Origin: JACCZR01 sp963830065
GTDB lineage: Bacteria > Actinomycetota > Thermoleophilia > Solirubrobacterales > Thermoleophilaceae
Direction of reading: 5' to 3'
DNA: 64,000 nucleotides
Assembly (NCBI GenBank): GCA_963830065.1
Contig: CAWHLA010000005.1
Span: forward strand, 62,001 to 126,000
In this document: piece after piece, positions 24,739 to 32,872 of the stretch
Numbering within the stretch: position 1 is the stretch's first letter
How the letters are laid out: every line of letters begins with the position of its first letter
Position numbers and translations under genes: made by a program
Notes under the pieces: model-generated
Databases searched by the model: none
Seen by the model: only the letters and a program-made list of their open reading frames with translations
Told to the model about the DNA's origin: nothing

Positions 24739-25695
24739 TCAGCTCGGCCGGGCTGACCGCGGCGCCAGCGGCGTGTCCGGCGGCGGCGCCAGCAGCCGCG
24801 CAGCCACGCCCTGGATGGTCTCCTCGCCGTAGGGCTGATTGGGGTTGCCGTCGCTCAGCACGGCCAGCGCGATCGTGCGCGGCCCGCGCTCCAGCCGCGC
24901 CGCCTGGTGGACGAGGCTGCTGTTTCCGGCCGGCCGCCAGCCGCCCTTGAACAGCACGCGCCACTCCGGCCGTGCGATCCGCGGGATGCCCCAGCTCTGG
25001 GGCTCGACGATCGTCAGCAGCAGGCTGCGCGCGTAGTCCAGGTGCCGCGGCGCCACCAGCCGGTCGAGCTTTGCGAACAGGCGCGCTTGATCTGCGGCCG
25101 TGACGGTGGACTCCGACCACGAGCCGCCGTCGCGGAAGTCCTGCATCCCGGCGCGCCGGGCCAGCTTGATCATCGCCTTCGGCCCGATCTTCCGGTGCAG
25201 CGCAATGGCCGCGTCGTTGTCCGACTGGCGCACCATCTGCTGGAGGCGCTCACGCTCGTCCGGGTTAGGGGCGCGGTCCAGCCGGTTGAGGAAGGCGATC
25301 ATCACCATCGCCTTGGCCAAGCTCGCCGCCCGGTAGGGCCGGCGGGTGTCGAAGCCGGCGATCGCGCCGCGTGTGTCGGCCACGGCGAACGAGACCCGGG
25401 CCTTGCGCAGGTCCAGGTAGCGGCGCGCCGACTCCAGCGCCGCCGGGCCCGGGAAGGCGAGCGCGGCCGGGGCGTCCAGCCGCGGGTAGGCGCCGGCCGA
25501 GGTGACCCGCGTCGCGCCGCCGGGCTGGCTGAGCTCGGCCACCGTGCGCAGGCCCGGGTAGACCGGGGAGCCGCCGCCGGGCATCCGCACCCTGTCGCGC
25601 TGCGGGCTGGGGGCAGCGCCAAAGGCGGTCACGCTCAGGACCGCCACCGCGCAGGCGGCCAGGACGAGCAGAGAGATGGCGAGCGCACGCACCAC
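24739..25695 (-). CDS. Exported serine hydrolase, class A beta-lactamase fold
   Basis: The 318-residue protein begins with a hydrophobic export signal (ALAISLLVLAACAVAVLSV). Penicillin-recognising serine enzyme motifs follow in order: SLAK (Ser125, Lys128), SDN (158-160) and a KGG triad in VLFKGGWRP. The LACxVA stretch could be a lipobox with Cys15. A Glu equivalent to the class A deacylating residue is not obvious, so it may be a peptidase or penicillin-binding relative rather than a drug-hydrolysing lactamase. The C-terminus is Pro-rich. A TAACCT hexamer ends nine bases before the GTG start. Confidence 0.8.
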   Translation of the reverse strand: MVRALAISLLVLAACAVAVLSVTAFGAAPSPQRDRVRMPGGGSPVYPGLRTVAELSQPGGATRVTSAGAYPRLDAPAALAFPGPAALESARRYLDLRKARVSFAVADTRGAIAGFDTRRPYRAASLAKAMVMIAFLNRLDRAPNPDERERLQQMVRQSDNDAAIALHRKIGPKAMIKLARRAGMQDFRDGGSWSESTVTAADQARLFAKLDRLVAPRHLDYARSLLLTIVEPQSWGIPRIARPEWRVLFKGGWRPAGNSSLVHQAARLERGPRTIALAVLSDGNPNQPYGEETIQGVAARLLAPPPDTPLAPRSARPS

Positions 25696-25727
25696 GGGCG
25701 CGGGAGGTTATGGGCCGGGCGCCCGTC

Positions 25728-27167
25728 TCAGCGGGCGAACAGAGGCGGCCGGCGGTCCGCCCACGGCGCCGCCTCCTCGAGCTGCGCCGCGATGCGCAGC
25801 AGCAGGTCCTCGCGGCCCAGCTCGGCGACCAGCTGCACGCCGATGGGCAGGCCGTCGGCGTTCTGGTGCAGCGGGAGCGAGATCGCCGGCTGGCCGGTGG
25901 AGTTGAACGCCGCCGTGAACATCGCGAGCGGCACGGCGCGGACGATCGGGTGCAGCGGCTGGTCGGGCGGGTGGTCGTAGGCGCCCAGCGGCGTCGGGGG
26001 CTCGCCGAGGGTGGGCGTGAGCAGCAGGTCGAAGCCGCCGGCCCACCACGCGGCCAGGCGACGGGCCGCCGCCTGGGCGTACTCCATCGCCGAGAGGTAG
26101 GCCGCGGCGGTGTGCGAGCGGCCCTGCTCGGCCAGCGCCCAGGTGCTGGGCTCGACGTCGTCGGGACCGATCTCACGGCCGGTCCTGCGCGTCCAGTAGT
26201 CGAGGTTCCAGGCGATGCCCGCGGTCCAGCGCACCAGGAACTGCGGGATGTAGTCGGGGTCGTCCAGCGCCTCGATCTCCGCCGGCTCGACCGAGTGGCC
26301 CAGCGACTCCAGCAGGCGCCCGGCGCTCTTCGCCGCCTCCACGCAGTCCGGGTGCACCTCGACCTGTCCGGCGGGGCCGCGCGTGAGCAGGCCGATGCGC
26401 AGCCGGCCGGGGTCGGCGCCCACCTCGTCGGCGTAGGGGCGCTCGGCCGCCGGCGCCACGTAGGGCTCGCCCGGCGCGGGCCCGTGCACGGCGTCGAGGA
26501 TCGCCGCGGTGTCGCGCACCGACCGGGTGACGGCCAGCTCGGCCACGAGCCCGCTCATGATGTCGCCGAACTGCGGGGCCAGGGAGACCCGCCCCCGCGA
26601 GGGCTTGAGCCCGACCAGCCCACAGGCCGAGGCGGGGATGCGGATCGAGCCGCCGCCGTCGCCGGCGTGCGCGGCTGCGACCAGGCCCGCGGCCACCGCG
26701 GCGGCCGAGCCGCCGCTGGAGCCGCCGGGCGACCGGGTGGGATCCCACGGGTTCTTCGTGGCGCCGAAGGCCAGCGGCTCGGTGGTGGAGAGGATCCCGA
26801 GCTCGGGAGTGTTGGTCTTGCCCAGGAAGACGAAGCCCGCCTCCCGGAACCGCCTGGCCAGCTCGCTGTCCTCGTCCTCGACCCAGCCGACCTCGCGCAG
26901 GAAGCCCATGCCCTCGTACATCGGGTCGCCCGCCGAGTGCGCGGCCAGGTCCTTGAGCAGGAAGGGAACGCCGCGGAACGGGCCGTCCGGCAGGTCGCCG
27001 GCCGCGGCGGCGCGCGCCTTGTCGAACAGCGGCGTGATCACCGCGTTGAGCTCGGGGTCGAGCCGCTCGATGCGCTCGATCGCCTCGTCGACCAGCTCGC
27101 TCGGGCTTGCCTGCCCGCCTCGAACCAGCTCCGCCTGTTCCGTGGCGTCCGGGACCGAACTGGTCAC
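25728..27167 (-). CDS. Amidase signature (AS) family enzyme
   Basis: The 479-residue hydrolase shows the Ser-cisSer-Lys triad: Lys72 in FLLKDL, the GGSSGGSAAAVAAG loop from residue 148, and the nucleophile in GDGGGSIRIPAS (about Ser174). Length and C-terminal STGQPAISLPL, GLPIGVQLV motifs are typical. It resembles 6-aminohexanoate cyclic-dimer hydrolase-type amidases more than GatA, but substrate is unknown. It follows the TetR gene by nine bases on the same strand, so the pair is probably one transcript under TetR control. Confidence 0.9.
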   Translation of the reverse strand: MTSSVPDATEQAELVRGGQASPSELVDEAIERIERLDPELNAVITPLFDKARAAAAGDLPDGPFRGVPFLLKDLAAHSAGDPMYEGMGFLREVGWVEDEDSELARRFREAGFVFLGKTNTPELGILSTTEPLAFGATKNPWDPTRSPGGSSGGSAAAVAAGLVAAAHAGDGGGSIRIPASACGLVGLKPSRGRVSLAPQFGDIMSGLVAELAVTRSVRDTAAILDAVHGPAPGEPYVAPAAERPYADEVGADPGRLRIGLLTRGPAGQVEVHPDCVEAAKSAGRLLESLGHSVEPAEIEALDDPDYIPQFLVRWTAGIAWNLDYWTRRTGREIGPDDVEPSTWALAEQGRSHTAAAYLSAMEYAQAAARRLAAWWAGGFDLLLTPTLGEPPTPLGAYDHPPDQPLHPIVRAVPLAMFTAAFNSTGQPAISLPLHQNADGLPIGVQLVAELGREDLLLRIAAQLEEAAPWADRRPPLFAR

Positions 27168-27176
27168 GCGGCCAAA

Positions 27177-27782
27177 CTAACGCAGGTACAGAGTGCTGAG
27201 CGTTTCCCTCATCCAGCGCTCGCAGGCGTCGAGGTCCCAGCCGTGGCGCTCGGTCAGCAGCGCGAAGGCCTCGTCGCTGGTGAGCGTCGCGGCCGCGGCG
27301 GCGGCCTCGGCCGTGTCGGTGCCGTCCCGCAGGGCGCCCAGCGAGGCGAGCCGCTCGATCGAGCGGGCCATGCCCGTGTCGTGGCGCCTGCGTCCTTCGG
27401 CCAGGGCGGCCGCCGCGGCCTCGTCGGTGGGGGCGGCGCCGGCCAACGCGACGATCAGGTCACCGGAGCTCTCCACCACCGACCGCGGGATCCGGACGGC
27501 CAGGTCGAGCACCTCGCCGGGGTCCTCGCTGGCCATCAGGCGGCGAACCAGCGCCGGCACGTCGCTGTCCTCGTCGATCAGGTCCGCCAGCGCGGCCACC
27601 AGCCCGGGCTTGCCGCCGAACGACCCGTAGACGGTCTGGGGAGAGACGCCCGCCTCGCGGGCGACGTCGGCGATCGTGGTGGCGGGGAAGCCCTTGCCGG
27701 CGAACAGGCGCCGAGCCGCGTCCACCACGTGGGTGCGCGTCTCTGCCGCCTGGCGGCGACGGAGTGGGGAGTCGTAGGTCAT
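27177..27782 (-). CDS. TetR-family transcriptional regulator
   Basis: The 201-residue repressor has the N-terminal helix-turn-helix TTIADVAREAGVSPQTVYGSF (residues 36-56; only its core need be noted) and an Ala-rich ligand-binding domain. Its gene is divergent from a cupin gene, with a 15-bp inverted repeat (ACTAT/ATAGT) between them that overlaps the cupin -10 box. It is followed by the amidase gene. The ligand is unknown. It most likely controls itself, the amidase and the cupin gene. Confidence 0.88.
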   Translation of the reverse strand: MTYDSPLRRRQAAETRTHVVDAARRLFAGKGFPATTIADVAREAGVSPQTVYGSFGGKPGLVAALADLIDEDSDVPALVRRLMASEDPGEVLDLAVRIPRSVVESSGDLIVALAGAAPTDEAAAAALAEGRRRHDTGMARSIERLASLGALRDGTDTAEAAAAAATLTSDEAFALLTERHGWDLDACERWMRETLSTLYLR

Positions 27783-27802
27783 GAAGTTCTTGACAGTCTA
27801 TC

Positions 27803-27817
27803 ACTATTCAATATAGT
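27803..27817. promoter_or_regulatory. Likely TetR operator (ACTAT-N5-ATAGT)
   Basis: ACTATTCAATATAGT is a 5-5-5 inverted repeat in the 43-bp gap between divergent tetR and cupin genes. It overlaps TATAGT (27812-27817), the -10 hexamer that ends eight bases before the cupin ATG. Confidence 0.6.
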
Positions 27818-27825
27818 CTCACTCT

Positions 27826-28383
27826 ATGGAACTCAATGGACATCCCCACACGATCACCAACGGCGGCGGCGAGGAGCTCACGTTCACAGGCGTCCAGCAC
27901 GACGAGCGCGGGCCTGTCCTGGTCGCGACCAACGAGGTGGCGCCGGGTGACGGCCCGCCCATGCACGTGCACAAGCTGCAGTACGAGGCGCTCACCGTGG
28001 ATGAGGGCCGGCTCGGCTGGAAGGGAGAGGACGGCGAGGAGCACTTCGCCGGCCCCGGCGAGAGCGTCACTTTCGAGCCCGGCCAGGTGCACCGCTTCTG
28101 GAACGCCGGGGACGAGCCGCTGCGGGCCACGGGAGAGATCTGGCCGCCGCACAACATCGAGTACTTCCTGACCGAGGTGTTCGGCTCGATGGAGCGCAAT
28201 GGCGGCGAGCGCCCGGGGATGTTCGACATCTCCTTCCTGCTCACCCGCTTCAGCACCGAGTTCGACATGACTGAGCTCCCGGCCCCGGTGCGCAAGCTGC
28301 TCGTGCCGGTGATGTACCGCGTGGGCAAGGCGCTCGGCAAGCACGAGCGCTTCGAGGACGCCCCAGAGCCGGTCGCCGCCTAG
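27826..28383 (+). CDS. Cupin-domain protein
   Basis: The 185-residue protein carries a single cupin barrel. The first motif is GDGPPMHVHKLQYEAL with two His and a Glu, and the second is FEPGQVHRFWNAG. The metal site looks intact. The C-terminal 70 residues (after TEVFGSMERNGG) are helical and not part of the cupin fold. The function may be oxygenase, isomerase or ligand sensor; none can be chosen. TATAGT eight bases before ATG 27826 suggests a leaderless message repressed by the divergent TetR. Confidence 0.82.
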   Translation: MELNGHPHTITNGGGEELTFTGVQHDERGPVLVATNEVAPGDGPPMHVHKLQYEALTVDEGRLGWKGEDGEEHFAGPGESVTFEPGQVHRFWNAGDEPLRATGEIWPPHNIEYFLTEVFGSMERNGGERPGMFDISFLLTRFSTEFDMTELPAPVRKLLVPVMYRVGKALGKHERFEDAPEPVAA

Positions 28384-28420
28384 TCGCTGAGCAGCCTGGC
28401 TCGCACCTAGACTCCCGCGG

Positions 28421-29059
28421 GTGGACGTCGTCATCGCCGGAGGCCACGGACAGATCGCCCTTCACCTCGAGCGGATGCTCGCGGCGCGGGGCGACCGGGT
28501 GCGAGGCCTGATCCGCAATCCCGACCACGGCCCCGACCTCGAGGCGGCCGGCGCCGAGCCCGTGGTGTGCGACATGGAGGCCGAGCAGAACCTGAGCACC
28601 TACGTGCAGGGCGCCGACGCGGTGGTGTTCGCCGCCGGCGCGGGTCCGGGGAGCGGGCCCGAGCGCAAGCAGACGGTGGACCTCGGCGCAGCCGTGAAGC
28701 TGATCGAGGCCGCACAGGCGCAGGGCATCCGTCGCTACGTGATGGTCAGCTCGGTGGGCGCGGACGACCCGGAGAGCGCCCCGGAGCAGATGCGCGCCTA
28801 CCAGCAGGCCAAGCACGACGCCGACGCGGCCCTGGAGGCCGCCGGGCTCGACCACACCATCGTGCGGCCCGGGATGCTCACCGACGATCCTGCGAAGGGC
28901 ACCGTGAGCGCGGGACCGGACGTGGAGCGGGACGAGGTCCCGCGCGAGGACGTGGCCGCCGTGCTGGCTGAGTTGCTGCGAGCCGACAACACGATCGGCA
29001 AGACGTTCGTCGTCGTGCAAGGCCAGACCCCCATCGCAGAGGCAGTCGCCGCGATCTGA
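28421..29059 (+). CDS. NAD(P)-binding protein, atypical SDR (NmrA/YwnB-like)
   Basis: The 212-residue Rossmann protein has the loop VIAGGHGQIALHLERML at its N-terminus, VVFAAGAGPGSG and YVMVSSVGADDP, then YQQAKHDADAAL and TIVRPGMLTD. These match the small NAD(P)H-binding, atypical SDR group (YwnB/HSCARG-like), which often act as redox sensors or reductases. Tyr and Lys in YQQAK could be catalytic. GTG 28421 follows a TAGACT hexamer by seven bases, suggesting its own leaderless transcript separate from the cupin gene. Confidence 0.85.
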   Translation: MDVVIAGGHGQIALHLERMLAARGDRVRGLIRNPDHGPDLEAAGAEPVVCDMEAEQNLSTYVQGADAVVFAAGAGPGSGPERKQTVDLGAAVKLIEAAQAQGIRRYVMVSSVGADDPESAPEQMRAYQQAKHDADAALEAAGLDHTIVRPGMLTDDPAKGTVSAGPDVERDEVPREDVAAVLAELLRADNTIGKTFVVVQGQTPIAEAVAAI

Positions 29060-29072
29060 CACAGTGGTAGGG

Positions 29073-29088
29073 AGTAGGACTTCCTACT
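29073..29088. promoter_or_regulatory. Perfect palindromic operator copy 2 (AGTAGGACTTCCTACT)
   Basis: The 7-2-7 palindrome AGTAGGA-CT-TCCTACT ends ten bases before the GTG of the eight-gene acyl-CoA operon. Its near-copy lies the same distance before the dehydrogenase operon at 24628. The MerR-type gene at the end of this operon is one candidate binder. Confidence 0.65.
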
Positions 29089-29098
29089 ATCTGAACCC

Positions 29099-29881
29099 GT
29101 GGCCTACGGCACCATCCGCTACGAGGTCGCCGAGCACGTGGCGACCATCACCCTCGACTCGCCCGACACGCGCAACGCGATGTCGAACGAGCTGTTGTCC
29201 GAGCTCATCGAGGCGTTCGGCGCGGCGCGGGACGACGACGAGGTGCGCTGCGTGGTGCTCACCTCCTCGCACGAGAAGGTGTTCAGCGCGGGGGGCAGCC
29301 TGGACCAGTTCGCCGCCGAGGTCCCACTGGTGCACAAGCACTTCGGCACCGAGCGCTTTCCGGCGCTGTTCAAGCTGATCGGTCAGCTGGGCAAGCCCAC
29401 CATCTGCGCGGCCAACGGACACGTGCTGGCGGGCTCGCTGGGCCTTGCGCTGGCGTGCGATCTGATCGTGGCCAAGGACACCGCCGGCTTCGGCACGCCC
29501 GAGATCAACGTGGGGGTCTTCCCGTTCATGATCATGGCGCTGATCTACCGCAACGTGCCGCGCAAGAAGACCAACGAGCTGCTGCTGCTCGGCGACCGGC
29601 TCACCGCCGAGGAGGCGCTCGAGGCGGGCATCGTGAACAAGGTCGTGCCGGCGGAGGAGTTCGACGCGGCGGTGGACGAGTGGGCGAAGAAGCTCGCGTC
29701 CAAGTCGCCGGTGCTGATGAAGCTCGGCAAGGACGCCATGTACCGCCAGATGGACATGCCCTTCGACGAGGCGCTGGACTTCCTGCGCTCGCAGCTGTCG
29801 CTGGCGTTCACGACCGAGGACATCAAGGAGGGCGTGACCGCTTTCTTCGAGAAGAGGGAGCCGAAGTGGACCGGGCGGTGA
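29099..29881 (+). CDS. Enoyl-CoA hydratase/isomerase family protein
   Basis: The 260-residue crotonase has the oxyanion-hole motif FSAGGSLDQF and NGHVLAGSLGLALACDLIVA. It keeps both catalytic glutamate positions: PEINVG (first) and TNELLLLG (second). It should hydrate a 2-enoyl-CoA. It is the first gene of an operon of eight overlapping genes. In leucine-type catabolism such an enzyme would be the methylglutaconyl-CoA hydratase, which fits the carboxylase gene two positions later, but specificity is inferred. GTG 29099 sits ten bases after the palindromic operator. Confidence 0.88.
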   Translation: MAYGTIRYEVAEHVATITLDSPDTRNAMSNELLSELIEAFGAARDDDEVRCVVLTSSHEKVFSAGGSLDQFAAEVPLVHKHFGTERFPALFKLIGQLGKPTICAANGHVLAGSLGLALACDLIVAKDTAGFGTPEINVGVFPFMIMALIYRNVPRKKTNELLLLGDRLTAEEALEAGIVNKVVPAEEFDAAVDEWAKKLASKSPVLMKLGKDAMYRQMDMPFDEALDFLRSQLSLAFTTEDIKEGVTAFFEKREPKWTGR

Positions 29882-30717
29882 GCCTGGTGGCGCTGCGCTG
29901 TCGCACGAGCGACCGCACGCCGAAGGCGGTGGCCGGCGTCGACGCCCTGGCTCCCCTGGTGGCCAAGCGCCTGGGCCGTGAGCCCCGCCTCATCGGCTCG
30001 CCGGGGGAGGCCCGGGCCGCCGCCTACGACGAGGACCTGCGCGAATCGCGCGGCTGCCTGCTCGAAGCCGGAGGCCAGGTCGACGACGCCCTCGACGACG
30101 GCTCGCTTCCCGTGATCCTCGCGCCCGAGTGCTCGGTGGCGCTGACCACCGTCCCCACCGCCCTGCGCCACCGCCCCGACGCCAAGGTCCTGTGGCTCGA
30201 CGCGCACGGGGACTTCAACACCCCGGACACCTCGCCGAGCAACTACCTCGGGGGGATGGCCCTGGCCGGCGCGTGCGGGCTGTGGGACGCCGGGCTGGGC
30301 GTCGAGGGGATCGACCCCGAGCGGGTGGTGCTCGCCGGTGTCCGCGATCTCGACGACGCCGAGCGCGCCGCGCTGGAGCGCAAGGCCGTGACGCTGGTCG
30401 GCGCGAGCACGGTCGAGACCCTGGTGGCGGTGAGCAACGCGCTCGAGCGCGCACCGGTGTTCGTGCACCTGGACCTGGACGTGCTGGACCCCGACCTGTT
30501 CCCGGCGCAGTTCCCCGCCGCCGGCGGGCTGACGCCCGGGCGCCTGCTCGACGTGCTCGAAGCCGTGGCCGGCGAGTGCGAGGTGGTGGGCGTGGAGGTC
30601 ACTTCCTTCGAGGCGCCCGACGACCCCGACGAGCGCAGCGCCGCCGCCGCGGTGGCGCTGGAGGTGCTCGACCCGCTCCTGCACGCGATCTCCGAGGAGG
30701 CCCATGTCCACCACTGA
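29878..30717 (+). CDS. Arginase/agmatinase-family protein
   Basis: The 279-residue ureohydrolase-fold protein has manganese motifs WLDAHGDFN and HLDLDVLDP. The first metal motif, usually GGDHS, reads APECS here, so the first histidine ligand is replaced by Cys; EVTSFE occupies the late Glu motif. Cys variants exist in the family and may bind a different metal or have altered activity. GTG 29878 overlaps the hydratase stop by four bases (GTGA). The stop lies 14 bases inside the carboxyltransferase gene. Its role in a CoA-linked operon is unclear; hydrolysis of a guanidino or formimino group is possible. Confidence 0.78.
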   Translation: MSLVALRCRTSDRTPKAVAGVDALAPLVAKRLGREPRLIGSPGEARAAAYDEDLRESRGCLLEAGGQVDDALDDGSLPVILAPECSVALTTVPTALRHRPDAKVLWLDAHGDFNTPDTSPSNYLGGMALAGACGLWDAGLGVEGIDPERVVLAGVRDLDDAERAALERKAVTLVGASTVETLVAVSNALERAPVFVHLDLDVLDPDLFPAQFPAAGGLTPGRLLDVLEAVAGECEVVGVEVTSFEAPDDPDERSAAAAVALEVLDPLLHAISEEAHVHH

Positions 30718-32302
30718 GCCCAAGGCAGGCGCCGGTGAGCTGGTTGCGCGGCCTCCGCTGCGCGAGCTGGTCGACGATCTGCACGAGCGCCGCGAGAAGG
30801 CGCGCCAGGGCGGCGGTCCTGAGAAGGTCGAGCGCCAGCACTCCGACGAGAAGCTGACCGCCCGCGAGCGGCTGGCGCTGCTCTTCGACGGCGGCGAGTT
30901 CACCGAGCTGGGCATCCACGGCCGGCCGCACTTCTCCCAGCGGGCGATGGAGGGCAAGGAGGCGCCGGCCGACGGTGTGGTCACCGGCTACGGGAAGGTC
31001 GACGGCCGGCTGGTCGCCGTCGCCGCCTACGACTTCACTGTCATGGCCGGCTCGATGGGAATGACGGGTGAGCTGAAGGTCACGCGCCTACGCGAGCTGG
31101 CCCTCGGGAAGCGCATCCCGATGCTGTGGCTGCTCGACTCCGCGGGCGCGCGCATCCAGGAGGCGGCCGGCTCGCTGTTCGCCGGCTCGGGCTTCCTGTT
31201 CCGCGAGGAGGTCACGATGAGCGGGGTCATCCCGCAGGTGGCCGCGCTGCTGGGGCCGTGCGCGGCGGGAACCGCCTACATCCCGGGCCTGGCCGACTTC
31301 GTGCCGATGGTCAAGGGCAGAGGCTCGATGGCGCTGGCCGGGCCGCACCTGACCAAGGCGGTCACGGGCGAGGATGTGACCCAGGAGGAGCTGGGCGGCT
31401 CGAAGGTGCACACGAAGATCTCCGGAGTCGGGGACCTGGAGGTCAAGACCGACGAGGAGTGCATCGCGGCGGTGAAGGACTACCTGTCGTTCTTCCCCGC
31501 CAACTGCGAGGAGAAGCCACCGCTGCGCGAGTCTTCGGACCCGGTCGACCGCATGGACGAGGAGCTGCTGGACATCCTGCCCGAGTCCCCGCGCAAGCCG
31601 TACGACATGTACGACGTGATCGGGCGCATCGTGGACGACGGCCAGTGGTTCGACATCAAGCCCCGGTTCGCGCGGACGATCATCACCTGTTTCGCGCGCA
31701 TGGGCGGGCGGCCGGTGGGCATCGTGGCCAACCAGCCCAGGCACCTGGGCGGCATCCTCGAGAACGACTCCGCCGACAAGGCCGCGCGCTTCATCAACCT
31801 GTGCGACGCGTTCTCGATCCCGCTGTTGTTCCTGCAGGACGTGCCCGGCTTCATGGTCGGCACCAAGACCGAGCAGGCGGGGATCATCCGCCACGGCGCC
31901 AAGATGCTCTACGCGGTCTCCCGCGCCACGGTTCCGAAGGTCACCGTGATCGTGCGCAAGGCCTACGGAGCGGGCTACTACGTGATGTGCGGCAAGGCCT
32001 ACGAGCCGGACACGATCGTGGCCTGGCCGTCGGCCGAGATCTCGGTGATGGGCCCCGAAGGCGCGGTGAACATCATCTTCCGCAAGCAGATCGAGGCGGC
32101 CGAGGACCCGGACGCCACGCGCGCCCAGATGATCGAGGGGATCCGCAAGACGATCGATCCCTACATCGCGGCGGGCAACGCGATGGTCGACGACATCATC
32201 GACCCGCGCGAGACGCGGCCGACGGTGATCAAGGCGTTCGAGATGGCGGCCACCAAGCGGGTGGAGCGCCCGTGGAAGCGCCACGGAGTGATGCCCGTCT
32301 GA
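30704..32302 (+). CDS. Acyl-CoA carboxylase, carboxyltransferase (beta) subunit
   Basis: The 532-residue carboxyltransferase has two crotonase-type halves. Visible landmarks are KLTARERLALLFDGGEF, WLLDSAGARIQEA, FRKAYGAGYYVMCG (near 420-433) and WPSAEISVMG. In propionyl-CoA carboxylases the equivalent of GYYVM reads AYDVM with a specificity-determining Asp; here it is Tyr, and AYGAGxYxMCGKAY is closer to methylcrotonyl-CoA carboxylase. Substrate is therefore likely a branched enoyl-CoA, though unproven. It needs a biotin carboxylase and carrier that are not in this operon. The start overlaps the arginase-family gene by 14 bases. Confidence 0.88.
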   Translation: MSTTEPKAGAGELVARPPLRELVDDLHERREKARQGGGPEKVERQHSDEKLTARERLALLFDGGEFTELGIHGRPHFSQRAMEGKEAPADGVVTGYGKVDGRLVAVAAYDFTVMAGSMGMTGELKVTRLRELALGKRIPMLWLLDSAGARIQEAAGSLFAGSGFLFREEVTMSGVIPQVAALLGPCAAGTAYIPGLADFVPMVKGRGSMALAGPHLTKAVTGEDVTQEELGGSKVHTKISGVGDLEVKTDEECIAAVKDYLSFFPANCEEKPPLRESSDPVDRMDEELLDILPESPRKPYDMYDVIGRIVDDGQWFDIKPRFARTIITCFARMGGRPVGIVANQPRHLGGILENDSADKAARFINLCDAFSIPLLFLQDVPGFMVGTKTEQAGIIRHGAKMLYAVSRATVPKVTVIVRKAYGAGYYVMCGKAYEPDTIVAWPSAEISVMGPEGAVNIIFRKQIEAAEDPDATRAQMIEGIRKTIDPYIAAGNAMVDDIIDPRETRPTVIKAFEMAATKRVERPWKRHGVMPV

Positions 32303-32377
32303 CCGAGCCGATCTTCTTCGACGGCCCCGAGCAGCTTCCGCGAGTGGCTCGAGGAGCACCACGACTCCGAGGCCGAG

Positions 32378-32872
32378 GTGCACGTGGGCTTCTGGAAGAA
32401 GGCCACCGGCAAGCAGACGATGAGCTGGTCGCAGGCGGTGGACCAGGCCCTGTGCTTCGGCTGGATCGACGGCAAGCTCAACCGGATCGACGACGAGCGC
32501 CACCGTCAGCGCTTCACGCCGCGCAAGAAGGGCAGCAACTGGAGCAAGGTCAACATCCGCAAGATGGCCGAGCTCGAGGAGGCGGGCCTGATGACCGACG
32601 CCGGCCGCCGCGCCTTCGAGGCTCGCGAGGAGGCCAAGACCGGCGTCTACAGCTTCGAGTCCGAGCAGAGCGACGAGCTGCCGCCGGAGTACGACGCGGA
32701 GCTGACGCAGCCGGCCCGCCGGTACTTCGAGAGCAAGCCCCCGTGGTACCGGCGCACGTCGGTCCACTGGGTCACCAGCGCCAAGAAGGAGGAGACCAGG
32801 TTGAAGCGACTGAAGCAGCTGATCGAGTGCTCCGAGCAGGGCCTCGACGTTCCCCCGCTGAGGCGCGTATGA
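32378..32872 (+). CDS. YdeI/OmpD-associated family protein, apparently frameshifted N-terminus
   Basis: The frame from GTG 32378 encodes 164 residues with the YdeI family core: HVGFWKKATGK, WSQAVDQALCFGWIDG, RFTPRKKGSNWSKVN and a C-terminal WVTSAKKEETRLKRL. The usual N-terminus is split. TEPIFFDGPEQ is read in another frame from about 32302, then FREWLEEHHDSEAE continues in this frame from 32336; one extra C near 32335 would explain it. Whether this is a real shift or an error is open. The intended start may be CTG 32299, overlapping the previous stop as CTGA. Function is unknown. Confidence 0.7.
   Translation: MHVGFWKKATGKQTMSWSQAVDQALCFGWIDGKLNRIDDERHRQRFTPRKKGSNWSKVNIRKMAELEEAGLMTDAGRRAFEAREEAKTGVYSFESEQSDELPPEYDAELTQPARRYFESKPPWYRRTSVHWVTSAKKEETRLKRLKQLIECSEQGLDVPPLRRV

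Noticed and set aside
24739..25695. Antibiotic-resistance beta-lactamase
   Set aside because: SxxK, SDN and KGG motifs are present, but the class A deacylating Glu is not evident and the context is not a resistance island; kept as a general serine hydrolase.
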